From: Encephalitozoon hellem ATCC 50504
Lineage: Eukaryota; Microsporidia; Unikaryonidae
Direction of reading: 5' to 3'
Assembly (NCBI RefSeq): GCF_000277815.2
Contig: NC_018470.1
Location: 118,563-182,562, forward strand
Length of the DNA: 64,000 nucleotides
The position numbers were made by a program, and so were the translations under genes. The notes under the pieces were generated by a model that saw nothing but the letters and a program-made list of their open reading frames with translations, was not told the origin of the DNA and did not search any database. Shown here in pieces: positions 29,909-39,782 of the stretch (within the stretch, counting starts at the first letter, position 1; every line of letters starts with the position of its first letter).

Positions 29909-31156
29909 TTACGGCTCTTCCCTTGAAGCAGAGAATGCTTTGTAATCATCAGAATCCTCTCTTTCCCTTTTCTTCGAAACTTCTTCATCATCGCTCTCAT
30001 CACTGATAAAGGAGGGTGGTATGGCTGACATTTGCACCGATGGAGCGTGGGAAACTTCTCTCAGATTCTCGTGCACCTTTGCTATAATGTCTTCCAAGCT
30101 TTCTCTTGTGTTTTGGTTTGCCATGTTTGATGTAGGAACATCTATTTTGTACGTTGGTGCATAATAGTCGAAGTACTCATTGTAAGGAATCTCCCTAGGA
30201 ATGTCAACATCCAGAACAACGCTTGTTCCATATGCCCATGCCTTTGAAACGTTTCCGATGGTGTATCCTCCCCCTCCAAGAAGGATAAGAGGAATGTTGA
30301 AGCTCTGTACAAATTTAATGCACCTAGAATGGCCTAGGTGAGATAAATTAAAGCATCCTAGCTTATCTCCCGAAAGAGAATCGGCTCCTGACTGTAGTAC
30401 AATCGCATCAGGCCTATACACCTCTATGACCCTGCTAACGACAGGCTTGAATATACTGAAATAGCTCTCGTCGTCAATCCCGTCTTTCAGTGGAACATTG
30501 ACCGAGTATCCCTTTCCCTTTGCAAGTCCAATATCAGTGACCATTCCCGTCCCAGGAAAGTAATCTCCATACTTATGGAAGGAGACCGTCATCACTCTGT
30601 CGGTGGTATAGAATGCCTCTTCAACACCGTCTCCGTGATGGACGTCTATATCTATGTACAGAACTCTTTTGTTGTACTTCAGGAGCTCAAGGATTCCCAA
30701 GACTATGTCGTTCACATAGCAAAACCCAGAGGCTTCGCTTCTTTTGGCATGGTGTAGCCCTCCTGCCCAGTTAATTGCAACATCATATTTTCCAGAGTTG
30801 ATCTTTTGGGCCGCATAAATGCTTCCTCCACTGGTGAGCCTGCAGTAGTCATAAAGCCCTGGAAACACAGGGCAATCATCTCTAATGTTGAACTTGTGGA
30901 GATCTTTAATCATCTCCTCCATGTTCTCGCTAGAAACACTGGACAAAAAGTTTATATAGTCTACCGAGTGGAAGTTTGTTAGATTCTCATATGATGCCTG
31001 AAATGGCCTGAGCACATCCATGTACTTGTAAAGCTCATATCCAACTAAGAGAGTATGGGTCATCTTTACCCTCAGCGGCTTCATGGGATGCCCCATTGCA
31101 TAACTGAAGGTTCCAATTTCTGGGTCATAGAAATAGACTACTCTCTTGTTATTCAT
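29909..31156 (-). CDS. RPD3: Class I histone deacetylase (Rpd3-type)
   Basis: 415 residues, ATG at 31156. The catalytic domain covers about residues 3-310: [30 protein letters not shown], the histidine pair [21 protein letters not shown], the zinc site [17 protein letters not shown] and the later Asp in [19 protein letters not shown], and the catalytic Tyr in GGGGYTIGN. The acidic C-terminal tail ([20 protein letters not shown]) is typical of Rpd3. It removes acetyl groups from histone tails within Sin3-type co-repressor complexes. Histone H3 of this organism is encoded 12 kb downstream. Confidence 0.97.
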   Translation of the reverse strand: MNNKRVVYFYDPEIGTFSYAMGHPMKPLRVKMTHTLLVGYELYKYMDVLRPFQASYENLTNFHSVDYINFLSSVSSENMEEMIKDLHKFNIRDDCPVFPGLYDYCRLTSGGSIYAAQKINSGKYDVAINWAGGLHHAKRSEASGFCYVNDIVLGILELLKYNKRVLYIDIDVHHGDGVEEAFYTTDRVMTVSFHKYGDYFPGTGMVTDIGLAKGKGYSVNVPLKDGIDDESYFSIFKPVVSRVIEVYRPDAIVLQSGADSLSGDKLGCFNLSHLGHSRCIKFVQSFNIPLILLGGGGYTIGNVSKAWAYGTSVVLDVDIPREIPYNEYFDYYAPTYKIDVPTSNMANQNTRESLEDIIAKVHENLREVSHAPSVQMSAIPPSFISDESDDEEVSKKREREDSDDYKAFSASREEP

Positions 31157-31241
31157 CCGGGGTTAAAATATTTTGGTGTCCAAATATCGCTGTCTGCATC
31201 TCTAAAAGCTCTTTAATACCATAAACTTCAGACTGCCATAC

Positions 31242-32285
31242 TCATTTGTAATTGAACTTTAGTAATCCACAAATGCCTCCCATTTCCTTTAGCCTCTCTC
31301 CAGAAAAATGTGCAACAGGAATAATAGATATCTTACAATTCATCGCCTGAATCTCCTTGCAGAACGCCTCCATCTCCTTTCTTTCCTCGACATCGTTAGG
31401 TTTTATCCTCTCGTCAGTGATCATTAGCCTATCAAGGGCTCCATAATCCATTGCTTCTCTGATACTCTCCATCCCAATACAAATTAGATCAGATCCCTTT
31501 GCAAACTTCACAAGAAAGCCGTCCATCTCCTTTAGATCGTCAATGTATTGAACTCCCTGGAAAACCTTGGAGAGCTCCTTATCCGTAAGTATCGTGCTAA
31601 TTACCTTTGAATTCGAACATCCTCTGCATTCAGGTGGAACCTTGACTACACAGAAACTATTGCATGCCTTTTTAAGCTCCTTGGATCCCATCACAGTCCT
31701 ATAGAACTCGTTTCTTACCTCAAACATGCTTGCAATCACAAATAGGCTGACCTTCCCAATGTACTTCTCTAGTGCTTTAACAACATTCCCAAACTTCCTG
31801 TTTTTCATTTCCTGCTTCAGTATTATGCTGACTTTGCTACGTGTCACCATAGACACGACACACTCCTTTTCGTAAAATACTATGAAAATGACCTCTGGCT
31901 GGGGTTTGGCTGCTTCCTTAAGTAGCCTTATAGACATCTCCTGCCATTCTTCTTTCTCCAATTCAAAGGATTGCCCAAGAGTTACATCTATAGTATGGTA
32001 TGACCCAAGCTTGACATGCTCGTTAATTAGAACAGTTTTTCCTTTAAGGTATATTGTAGAGCTTTCAAGGTCCACGTTTATACTTTCTATTTTTATCTTC
32101 AATGTAAGCGTCATTCTGTGTTGTGTTTTCCCATCAATCTGAATCTTACGGGTTGTGACGGACGTTACCATATCCCCTACATCTATGACAGAGCTGAGTA
32201 TGTATATGTCATCTTGGTGCTCAGGTGTCATCCTCAAGCTTCCGGAAATACATCTCTGATCTATTTTGTTCTTTTCAAGCTTCAT
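31242..32285 (-). CDS. DOM34: Pelota/Dom34 ribosome rescue factor
   Basis: 347 residues from ATG at 32285. The N-terminal Sm-like domain carries KIDQRCISGSLRMTPEHQDDIYILSSVIDVGDMVTSVTTRKIQ, the Dom34/pelota phrase. The central eRF1-like domain lacks the GGQ motif of release factors, and the C-terminal eRF1_3 domain follows (GALDRLMITDERIKP, KISIIPVAHFSGERLKEMGGICGLLKF). Dom34 with Hbs1 splits stalled ribosomes and starts no-go and non-stop decay. Slightly shorter than yeast Dom34 (386). Confidence 0.93.
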   Translation of the reverse strand: MKLEKNKIDQRCISGSLRMTPEHQDDIYILSSVIDVGDMVTSVTTRKIQIDGKTQHRMTLTLKIKIESINVDLESSTIYLKGKTVLINEHVKLGSYHTIDVTLGQSFELEKEEWQEMSIRLLKEAAKPQPEVIFIVFYEKECVVSMVTRSKVSIILKQEMKNRKFGNVVKALEKYIGKVSLFVIASMFEVRNEFYRTVMGSKELKKACNSFCVVKVPPECRGCSNSKVISTILTDKELSKVFQGVQYIDDLKEMDGFLVKFAKGSDLICIGMESIREAMDYGALDRLMITDERIKPNDVEERKEMEAFCKEIQAMNCKISIIPVAHFSGERLKEMGGICGLLKFNYK

Positions 32286-32395
32286 TGCTTGGGGCACCTA
32301 TTTCAGATCTGATAATACATATAGCCTGTTTCAAGGCTGTTGTTATTTGAATTCTGCTACAAGGAATATATAACTAGATTGTCGATTTCCCAAAC

Positions 32396-33196
32396 ATGAA
32401 CAGGGTGCTTTCAGATGCAATTTCCTCCATAAAGTCTAGGATTCGTACGTCGACTAGCGACAAAAAGGGAAGCTCTGGAACAATACTTATAATAGGGGGG
32501 AGCAGACACTACACAGGTGCGCCTTACTTTGCCTCTCTGGCCGCTTTCTATTCTGGATCAGAGCTAGTGTACATATTTTCCGAGCCAGAAGCTATTGCGC
32601 CCTTGAAAACACTGCTACCTGAATCGATAGTTTGTGGTGTGGAGTGCCAGGAATGGCTTCTGGACAAGATCACTGCCTGTGTCATCGGGCCCGGGCTCGG
32701 AAGGCCTTCGGAGGAAACATGCAGAGAGATATCAAGGATATTGTCGTATTTAGACAGAAGGGATATTCCAATAGTTATAGACGGGGATGGAATAAGATTG
32801 ATTCAAAAGTTGGGCATTGGACGTCTCAAGACCATTATCATCACGCCAAATGCTAACGAACAAAAGTACATCGATAAGTTCGAAAAAAATTTCTTTTATG
32901 TTCTAAAAGGTTCGAAGGATGTGGTCCTATGGAGGGACAGGGAAATAAGGGTTGATAATGAAGGATGTCCGAAAAGAATTGGGGGCCAAGGGGATATCTT
33001 GGCAGGCATCATAGCATCTCTGGTCTCTAAATGTGAGTCTCCTGTTATAGGTGACGAAGTCATTGGGGCAATAGTCCTCGGATGCATGATGGTTAGAAAG
33101 GCAGGGAACCTTGCTTACAGAAGGTACTGGAAGAGCTTGGTGACCAGGGATATATTGGAAATGATGAAAGAGGTCTTCCGAGACGAACTCGAGTGA
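32396..33196 (+). CDS. ATP/ADP-dependent NAD(P)H-hydrate dehydratase
   Basis: 266 residues, ATG at 32396. It is the YjeF C-terminal type carbohydrate-kinase-like domain: GSSGTILIIGGSRHYTGAPYFASLAAFYSGSELVYIF, CVIGPGLGR, IPIVIDGDGI, IITPNANE, LKGSKDVV and the C-terminal GGQGDILAGIIASL with the catalytic Asp. It repairs damaged NADH/NADPH (NAD(P)HX) by dehydration. The partner epimerase (YjeF N-terminal domain) is not fused and not in this window. It is a single-domain protein, like fungal and animal CARKD. Confidence 0.92.
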   Translation: MNRVLSDAISSIKSRIRTSTSDKKGSSGTILIIGGSRHYTGAPYFASLAAFYSGSELVYIFSEPEAIAPLKTLLPESIVCGVECQEWLLDKITACVIGPGLGRPSEETCREISRILSYLDRRDIPIVIDGDGIRLIQKLGIGRLKTIIITPNANEQKYIDKFEKNFFYVLKGSKDVVLWRDREIRVDNEGCPKRIGGQGDILAGIIASLVSKCESPVIGDEVIGAIVLGCMMVRKAGNLAYRRYWKSLVTRDILEMMKEVFRDELE

Positions 33197-33589
33197 TTAT
33201 CTGGTATTCTAAATGCACCATTGCAGGAAGTGATGGCTTCATAGTGCTGCTCATTATCCTGACAATAGTACTAGATTAGATATTACGTGATCAAAATATA
33301 TTGTAATTGTGAACCATGAAAATATTTACAGATCTGAATTTCTTTATATGGAACACCCGCAAAAGTTTACTTTCTATGGCTAATGATCCGAGGGCTTGTG
33401 CCTTCTATTTATGCAAGAGTGATATATTAGCCCAACAATTTTTCTTAATTTCAGAGCCATAGTGCTCATTATTTATTCTGGTCATTAATATAGCATTACT
33501 TTTTTAAATATATCAACAGTGTTTGACATATATTGAAAAGGCCATTAATTCAACATAAAACGTTAAAAGAAGATTCAAGCAACTCGAAG
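33197..33589. other. Long AT-rich intergenic region upstream of the small homeodomain gene
   Basis: About 390 bases, low in G+C, with no credible open frame or RNA gene. An imperfect direct repeat is visible: CATAGTGCTGCTCATTAT at 33240-33257 and CATAGTGCTCATTAT at 33458-33472, differing by a GCT insertion and 218 bases apart. In a genome this compact it is likely an extended promoter for the homeodomain gene. Confidence 0.35.
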
Positions 33590-33889
33590 ATGCAAGTAAA
33601 ACACAGATTGATAAAAAAATCAAGATTGTCAAAGGCGCAGAAGGACCTGCTTAACACCTATTTTGAAATGAATCCGAATCCGAATCCTCAGGAGAGAGCT
33701 CAAATTGCATGCCAATCACTAATATCCGAGAGTAAGATTCGAAATTGGTTTCAAAACAGGAGAGCTAGAGAAAGAGGCGATTGTAAAGTGTCACCGTGTC
33801 TGAATGGTCTTAATACAAACACAAATGTTCTTGAAAGCTATATTTCTAAGGTTCACCCAACATCGAACGATCTCTACATTCGAAGATAA
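33590..33889 (+). CDS. Small homeodomain protein
   Basis: 99 residues from ATG at 33590 (the open frame begins with TTG). The homeodomain covers most of the protein (about residues 4-64): RLIKKSRLSKAQKDLLNTYFEMNPNPNPQERAQIACQS, then SESKIRNWFQNRRARERG, with WFQNRRA intact. The first basic stretch is RLIKKSR. Outside the domain only a short tail remains, so there is no room for an activation domain; it may work as a repressor or with a partner. The gene sits in the longest low-GC stretch of the window's core, with big gaps on both sides. Confidence 0.9.
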   Translation: MQVKHRLIKKSRLSKAQKDLLNTYFEMNPNPNPQERAQIACQSLISESKIRNWFQNRRARERGDCKVSPCLNGLNTNTNVLESYISKVHPTSNDLYIRR

Positions 33890-34097
33890 CCTATGCAATA
33901 GATTATATTTCAATGGAAAATGCACTTCGATAAATTTTGGTTTATTTGTTTTTTAAAGATTTTCTTCCCAAAATAATAAAGTCGAATAATTTTATAATTA
34001 GAAGGTACTTTACCTAAATACTGGTAATTGCCAGGTTTCCTCAACCTAAATTTACACTGAAGTCAAACCTAGAAGCGGGAAGGCTTTGGACGATCTA

Positions 34098-35609
34098 TTA
34101 GCTTTGGGAAGAATCTATTTTTTCTATCAGTGACTCTGCCATACTTGTAATCCTGTTGTTCCTTTTTAAAGCAGACTTCACCTCATCTTTAGACAGGACC
34201 TTGTTTCCGACAAGGTACATCACCGCATCCTCAAGGTCCTCGAAGAAGTCTACCCTCTCCAAGGAGTACCTTATCTCCTTAGGAAGATTGTATTTAATTG
34301 ACATTAGGAAATAGGCATGCATCACATTCTGGTCATACATCGATGCCTTCTTGAGGCTAGCAAGCCCGTTTTTGATGTCCTCAAGCTGTATTCTACACAT
34401 AGCTAAGTTTCTTAGGAATACTGTGTTTTTCTGGTCGTCCGCAACTAGCCTTTCATAGACAGCCGCTGCCTCAGAAAACCTCTCTGCAGACGTAAGAGCA
34501 GATGCATACAAAAACTGTATCTCTGTATTCCTCGGGACCATACGGAGTGCCTCCTCAAATGAGGCTATTGCTTTCCCGGCATTTCCAGCCTTAAGGAAGT
34601 AGATCCCCTTAGCCTTCAATGGTTCATATGAGTAATATGCATCAAGAGCAGCGTCAAAATACATTTCTTTTCCGGTTATGGTCCCAACAACTATGTTCAT
34701 ATTGCAGAGCCTTATTTTCGATTGGAGACACTTAGGCCTTCCTATGCTCTCTATTTCTTCAAGTGCTCTTTCCACCGCCTCATCGTTTCTATTGAGCTTC
34801 ACTAGACAGTTAATTATCTTGGCATTGCACTTGTACTTTTCAAAGTATTCTAAGGCCTTTGAATAGGCAGAATGGCTGTAATAGGCATCCCCTAGTAGCT
34901 TTTCCCATTCATTGCGGAACACAAAGGGATGTTCAAACGTGAGATCTGCTATCTCTCCATAGTAAGATTCCAGCTCGCAGGGCTCTAGGTTCAATGCCAT
35001 AAGATAGTATCTTGCTGTTCTTCCCACTATTTCGCTCTTCTCGTTTCTAGGAAACAATATCCTGTCTATGTACGCCTGGACCTTCAGCTTTCTGAGATCT
35101 TGGCATATCTCAGTATTGAAGATCTTTATCATTTCAACTAGAAGTATGGACTGTTCTTCAACAGTTAGGCTTTGGACAATCTCATTTCCAAACTCGTATC
35201 TTTCGGTGGTGTAAACATGTTCCTTTCCATTTTTTGTCCCGCTGCATCTTACAATTAATATGGCATTCTCATAGATCCCAGAATTCGTCGGAACACTTCC
35301 AACTAACTCGTGCTTGAAATCATACATAGAGAGATCAATCCCCTCATATTCCCCAAAAGACAGTCTCATGCATGCCTTTTCTAGCCCGCTTAGTTTATTT
35401 GAAATTGGAAACGGCTTAGGGTGCATGAGGCACAAGTTCGTTACATATCTCAGACGGCTTTCCTCTTCTTCGTTCTCAGGCGTTATTGCCAGCAAAAGAT
35501 CTAATGACACAATCCCGCTCTTGAATGCCCCCGCATGTTCGGAATCCTTCTCCTCGAAGCAGCAGGAGGTGCACACATTCAGCTTAACAAAAGCTTTCAA
35601 GTCCTCCAT
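34098..35609 (-). CDS. TPR protein, TTC27/Emw1-like
   Basis: 503 residues from ATG at 35609. The N-terminal half is helical without clear motifs (contains WMEDLKAFVKLNV... and the ETTERYEFGNEI segment). The C-terminal half has TPR units: WEKLLGDAYYSHSAYSKALEYFEKY, AKGIYFLKAGNAGKAIASFEEALRMVPRN, FLYASALTSAERFSEAAAVYERLVADDQKNTV, LRNLAMCRIQLEDIKNGLASLKKA. The order, including the Y-D/A-AL-x-x-S-Y-E-x-L-K-A-K segment before the first repeat, follows the Emw1/TTC27 family, needed for growth and cell-wall integrity in yeast. Same strand as SEC18, 66 bases after its stop. Confidence 0.5.
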   Translation of the reverse strand: MEDLKAFVKLNVCTSCCFEEKDSEHAGAFKSGIVSLDLLLAITPENEEEESRLRYVTNLCLMHPKPFPISNKLSGLEKACMRLSFGEYEGIDLSMYDFKHELVGSVPTNSGIYENAILIVRCSGTKNGKEHVYTTERYEFGNEIVQSLTVEEQSILLVEMIKIFNTEICQDLRKLKVQAYIDRILFPRNEKSEIVGRTARYYLMALNLEPCELESYYGEIADLTFEHPFVFRNEWEKLLGDAYYSHSAYSKALEYFEKYKCNAKIINCLVKLNRNDEAVERALEEIESIGRPKCLQSKIRLCNMNIVVGTITGKEMYFDAALDAYYSYEPLKAKGIYFLKAGNAGKAIASFEEALRMVPRNTEIQFLYASALTSAERFSEAAAVYERLVADDQKNTVFLRNLAMCRIQLEDIKNGLASLKKASMYDQNVMHAYFLMSIKYNLPKEIRYSLERVDFFEDLEDAVMYLVGNKVLSKDEVKSALKRNNRITSMAESLIEKIDSSQS

Positions 35610-35675
35610 CCAGGGATGAAGGTTATTCAAAATAGATAGAAGAATCAAAAATTCAATTGGCAGTTTAACAAGGCT

Positions 35676-37712
35676 TTACTGAGGGGAAATGTCAGGCTCG
35701 TCCAGAAGCGAAAGAAGCTGCTTAATGGGCATGGGCTCCTCGTACTGTATCTCCGAGAAGCTGGAGTTTTGCTTACACAGAATCTCGTAGTCGGGAAATC
35801 CGATCTTTTCCACCTCATACGCAGACTGGAAGCATTCGTAGATACCGCACTCTCTCACAACTTCAACAGAGCTGGTTGTTCCAAACACAAACATCTTTTT
35901 TCTGCCCTCCTCCTTGATAAATATCTTCAATGCCTGCAGTACAGCGTTACTAAATCTGGGCCCTATGTTCACAAAGTCAATAAGGCCTTCAATGTCGTCT
36001 AGTATTATTATAGACTCCTCAGACTTGTATGCATCCATAAATTTCCCTTTGATGTAATTCACCTTCTCATATTCACTGAGCCCTATAATGTCTCTTGGAG
36101 AGATAATCTTTATGAATGGAAACATTGAAGACCTTGCAGCTTTCACAGCCAATGTTGTTTTACCAACTCCAGGACTTCCATAGAAAAGTAGAGAGGATGT
36201 GTTGTAAAGATTTGTTTTTCTCAGCTTCTTGAGAAGGCTCTTACCGTGCTCAATTCCTTGGGTGAATATAGGCGTCTCATAGAAGGTCTTTTCAAACCTA
36301 CAGAAATCCGACTCGTTTATCCCGAAAGAAGGTTTAACCTCATCTAGAGCCTGGATGAAGTCATTCATATAGACCTTAATATTCTTGTCTCCAACAACAT
36401 TCATCTTTTCTCCATCAACCCTTTCCCCATGAACTTTTCTTTCCAGTGCAAAAGATACAGCGCTTTTGACAACTGCTGTTATCTCGGCCCCAGTATAGTT
36501 CTTAGACAATTTGGCCACTTTTTTCAGATCAACATTCTTGTCCAGATAGTCATGACTCTCCATCGTTTTAGTATGTATCCTAAATATCTCAATCCTGGAT
36601 TCCTCGTCAGGAAGAGAAATTTCTAAATGGATTTCAAATCTTCCAGGCCTAAGTAGAGCCTCATCTATCAAGTCTAATCTGTTGGTCATCCCAATCACCA
36701 GGATATTCTCTATCGACTCTACCCCGTCCATCTTGCTAAGAAGCTGGTTCACTACTTGGTCTCCAACACCTGTCCCAGTGCTATTTCCTCTTCTTCTGCA
36801 TATAGCATCAATCTCGTCAAATATTATAATGTGAAGATTACTGTCCTCTTTCTTTACTTTCCACTCCTCCTCTGCATCCTTGAACAAGTTCCTGATGTTC
36901 TCTTCGCTTTGTCCAACATACTTGTTAAGAATCTCAGGCCCATTCACTATCTTAGGGGGCCTGGCATTGAGAAGAGACCCAAGCTTCCTTGCTATAAGTG
37001 TCTTTCCTGTTCCAGGCGGCCCATAAAGAATTATTCCCTTTACATGAGGTATCCCAAACTTCCTGATCACATCAGAGTCAAATGCCCTCTGCACAAATGC
37101 TCTTCTGAACATCTTTCCAAACTCTTGCTTCAATCCTCCAATTCCAAGAGACTCAAAGTTGAAGTTCGGATCCAGCAGCATGTTCTCTCTGGCATTGTTG
37201 GACAAAGTCAGCCTTTCGGAGACAGAGTTGATGAAGACCTCCGTGTTCCTCAAAAGAATCCCGTACCTCCTATCCAAGGCGGTAAACATCTCTCTAACAA
37301 CCACCTTAAAGCCCAGGTCCCCAACATATAAGTAGAACTTTTGGTCGATGTTGAATGGAAAAGACACATAGATATTCTTGAATTGCTCAACAAGCTCCTT
37401 TGCATCAAAATCAACCTTCTCCAGATTGATAATCTCCATGTCAAGCTTGAGCAAAGAGATCGGGTCACATTCAACGACATTCAAATGCATAACACTTATT
37501 TCATCCTTACCAACACTTTTATTCAGAAACTCTCTCTGAATCTTACTCAGCTGAGCATTGCGTTCGTTTGTAAACTCAAATTTGAAAGCATACTTTCCAT
37601 CCACGAGCACAAACTCCGAGGGATCCAGCCCAGAAGTCCTTGGTATGTATATCTTGTTTATTTTTCCCTTTTCTACCTGTTCAATCTTGATGCTACCTAC
37701 CACGTACTTCAT
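35676..37712 (-). CDS. SEC18: NSF/Sec18 vesicle-fusion ATPase
   Basis: 678 residues, ATG at 37712. The N-domain (about 1-180) has TSGLDPSEFVLVDGKYAFKFE. D1 AAA has [47 protein letters not shown], Walker B IIIFDEIDAI, and MTNRLDLIDEALLRPGRFEIHLEI. D2 has Walker A YGSPGVGKTTLAVKAAR and a degenerate Walker B IIILDDIEGLI, as in NSF. It disassembles SNARE complexes after fusion. Yeast Sec18 is 758; the reduction is at loops and termini. Only 65 bases separate it from the alternative-frame C-terminal segment of the preceding membrane-protein gene. Confidence 0.96.
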   Translation of the reverse strand: MKYVVGSIKIEQVEKGKINKIYIPRTSGLDPSEFVLVDGKYAFKFEFTNERNAQLSKIQREFLNKSVGKDEISVMHLNVVECDPISLLKLDMEIINLEKVDFDAKELVEQFKNIYVSFPFNIDQKFYLYVGDLGFKVVVREMFTALDRRYGILLRNTEVFINSVSERLTLSNNARENMLLDPNFNFESLGIGGLKQEFGKMFRRAFVQRAFDSDVIRKFGIPHVKGIILYGPPGTGKTLIARKLGSLLNARPPKIVNGPEILNKYVGQSEENIRNLFKDAEEEWKVKKEDSNLHIIIFDEIDAICRRRGNSTGTGVGDQVVNQLLSKMDGVESIENILVIGMTNRLDLIDEALLRPGRFEIHLEISLPDEESRIEIFRIHTKTMESHDYLDKNVDLKKVAKLSKNYTGAEITAVVKSAVSFALERKVHGERVDGEKMNVVGDKNIKVYMNDFIQALDEVKPSFGINESDFCRFEKTFYETPIFTQGIEHGKSLLKKLRKTNLYNTSSLLFYGSPGVGKTTLAVKAARSSMFPFIKIISPRDIIGLSEYEKVNYIKGKFMDAYKSEESIIILDDIEGLIDFVNIGPRFSNAVLQALKIFIKEEGRKKMFVFGTTSSVEVVRECGIYECFQSAYEVEKIGFPDYEILCKQNSSFSEIQYEEPMPIKQLLSLLDEPDISPQ

Positions 37713-37777
37713 ACAATAGGGTTTATCTTTCTCTGTTTACAAAATCTATAGCCTGGATACATTTGTTTGCCCAGACC

Positions 37778-38005
37778 TTACAGATAAAGAAAGGCCAAAA
37801 AGGCTGGGCCTCCAAGCAGAGTTAGCAGGAACAGAGTGTCGACCTCGTTCCTCGCGTTGCATACGCTCTCCAACGCATTCGAACACCATTTCGGCGGCAT
37901 TCCAGATCGATCAGCTGGGCCAGCTTCTGTGATCTTCCGTATCGACTCAACCACAGACCTCTTTTCGGCATTCAGCCAGAACAAAAAGGCCTTTTCGCTG
38001 AACAT
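37778..38005 (-). CDS. Coding-like alternative-frame segment, possible true C-terminus of the preceding membrane protein
   Basis: A 75-residue frame (first ATG at 38005, stop at 37778) shifted by one base from the 569-residue gene. It contains FSEKAFLFWLNAEKRSVVESIRK, Cys at WCSNALESVCNARNE and a hydrophobic end LFLLTLLGGPAFLAFLYL, with codon use like its neighbours. A TAG lies three codons before the ATG in this frame, so if it belongs to the membrane protein the shift would have to lie between about 38014 and 37947. Otherwise it is a separate small gene or a chance frame. Confidence 0.35.
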   Translation of the reverse strand: MFSEKAFLFWLNAEKRSVVESIRKITEAGPADRSGMPPKWCSNALESVCNARNEVDTLFLLTLLGGPAFLAFLYL

Positions 38006-39656
38006 AGATATCTACCATGTCTTTTCTTTCAGAAAACTCCAGAAGACTTCCAATATTTTCCAGAAGCCTGCTCATCATCTTTATATAGCTATAGAAAGTG
38101 CTTTTGTCGACCTTTCTCTTCGTTAGGTGCTCAAAGTCATCGTACACAAATAGTATCTTGTTGAATAGGTTCGAGAATACAGATATCTTTGCGCTGACCT
38201 TTGTGTCGATCATGGACTTTACATACAATCTCAAAACTTCTGCAATGCGCTCGCTTTCCTTTATAATAAGGTCAAGTTGGCCTTCGAGATTGTCAGCCTT
38301 GGACACAACCTCGAGCCTTTTTACCCCATCCGTAAGTGTTGGTGTGAAGCTGCATCCTTTGATGGCACCAGATTTGCAGGTTCTATCAAGCATCTGACCA
38401 TTGAGAATGAATATAACGCTTAGCAAGGTTACCACAATAAGCCCTACAGATACAACGGGTTTTAAGATATAGGTGACCGTCTCTAGCTTTGCCAGTGCAG
38501 CAAGAAATAGAAGCAGAGAAAGTATCATCTCAACTACAAGGAGGAACATCATGAAGTTTTCATATCTAATTATGGGGCGCATGTCTCCACTCTCAATGTC
38601 TTCGCCGTCTTGGTAGTTTCTGGCTAGTGTTGAAAGATAGTTTGGGACATCGCGGTTAGCCCTAAACTTTGGAAGATCAAAAAAGCACTTCTTGATTTCC
38701 GCCTTCAGCTCGTTTGCAGATATGTTTAAATATCTTGTGGATGCATTGAATTCGACCATCTCGCTCTCAATCTTTTCTGCTTCTTTCATGAATGCCTTGA
38801 ATATCTTGAAAAACTCTTCCAGAATCCTGTTGACCTGTGCTTCAATGCTCCTGAGATTCAGAAGATGTTTCTCAAGGTTTTCGTCCGTCCCCGTCTTGAA
38901 TTGAAATATCTTCATAAGGTTTTCAAGAAGTGCTTCTTTTTTCCCTGCATTATCGACTCTTCTACTGATTGTTGGAAGCTTGGAATCCTTGAACAAGTAA
39001 TGCTCTTCAGGAGTGCCATTGGAGGGATCAGACACCTCATAGCTCCCATCTTCAAGTGTACTTTCTTCCATACGTGTGTCCTGTGCCTCATTTTTTGTTG
39101 CTACAGGAGAGTTTCTTTCTTCAAAGCTCTGGCCTTTAGTGCTAGGATTTGCCCTTGTGGATCCTCCTCCTCTTTCTTCCCCCGAAAATATTTTGTACGA
39201 AGACAAATGGGCTACAGTTCCGTTTTTCCCCTCAATACCTGAAAAGTTTGTATTGGAAAGGAGATAAGACTTGTGGCTGATCCCAAAAGAATCCATGAAT
39301 CTTGCCTTCCATGGATTTATCCACGAAGTCCAAGACTGTGTGTTCTTTGAGGCATTGGGCTGGACCACCAACTTATTGAGCGTTCTATTGGCCTCAATAA
39401 CCTTCTGGAGATTGTACGAGCAGAATATAAGGAGAAACCCAACGATGTATAAGAGGCCATTACTTCTGTCTCTTGGACTCCTGAAAAACATTAAGAGAAT
39501 CCCGAAGCATGCCACCAGCAATAGAAGAAAGAGATATATGTCAAACTTTAGGTTTGTTCTGGTTTCCTGAACGAACAGTCGAAATGGCGACAGTTGGGAT
39601 GGTCTCAGCAAGGGCTCTCCAAGAATAAGCAGCCGAAGTTTGGACGCCAAAAACAT
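37947..39656 (-). CDS. Large membrane protein of unknown function, C-terminus possibly frameshifted
   Basis: 569 residues from ATG at 39656 to the stop at 37947. Two close N-terminal helices (IYLFLLLLVACFGILLMFF, LLYIVGFLLIFCSYNL), a Ser/Thr/Glu-rich soluble loop with N-x-S/T sites, a coiled-coil region (ENLEKHLLNLRSIEAQVNRILEEFFKIF), two central helices (FLLVVEMILSLLLFLAALA, VVSVGLIVVTLLSVIFIL), a Cys-containing loop (DRTCKSGAIKGCSF) and a helical region. The layout loosely recalls fungal fusion protein Prm1, but no motif proves it. From 37946 down to 37778 a different frame on the same strand carries coding-like sequence ending in a hydrophobic helix; see findings. Confidence 0.6.
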   Translation of the reverse strand: MFLASKLRLLILGEPLLRPSQLSPFRLFVQETRTNLKFDIYLFLLLLVACFGILLMFFRSPRDRSNGLLYIVGFLLIFCSYNLQKVIEANRTLNKLVVQPNASKNTQSWTSWINPWKARFMDSFGISHKSYLLSNTNFSGIEGKNGTVAHLSSYKIFSGEERGGGSTRANPSTKGQSFEERNSPVATKNEAQDTRMEESTLEDGSYEVSDPSNGTPEEHYLFKDSKLPTISRRVDNAGKKEALLENLMKIFQFKTGTDENLEKHLLNLRSIEAQVNRILEEFFKIFKAFMKEAEKIESEMVEFNASTRYLNISANELKAEIKKCFFDLPKFRANRDVPNYLSTLARNYQDGEDIESGDMRPIIRYENFMMFLLVVEMILSLLLFLAALAKLETVTYILKPVVSVGLIVVTLLSVIFILNGQMLDRTCKSGAIKGCSFTPTLTDGVKRLEVVSKADNLEGQLDLIIKESERIAEVLRLYVKSMIDTKVSAKISVFSNLFNKILFVYDDFEHLTKRKVDKSTFYSYIKMMSRLLENIGSLLEFSERKDMVDIYVQRKGLFVLAECRKEVCG

Positions 39657-39782
39657 TCCTTCTGTCAAAAGACTTTTGTTTTATCGTTCCCCTGAAGCAC
39701 CTGTTTCATGAGCTCCAGCCGTCTCATGTCCTAGCTTAGTTTTCGCAATTTTTAAGATAAAAGAAAGGAAAACAAGGGGGGC

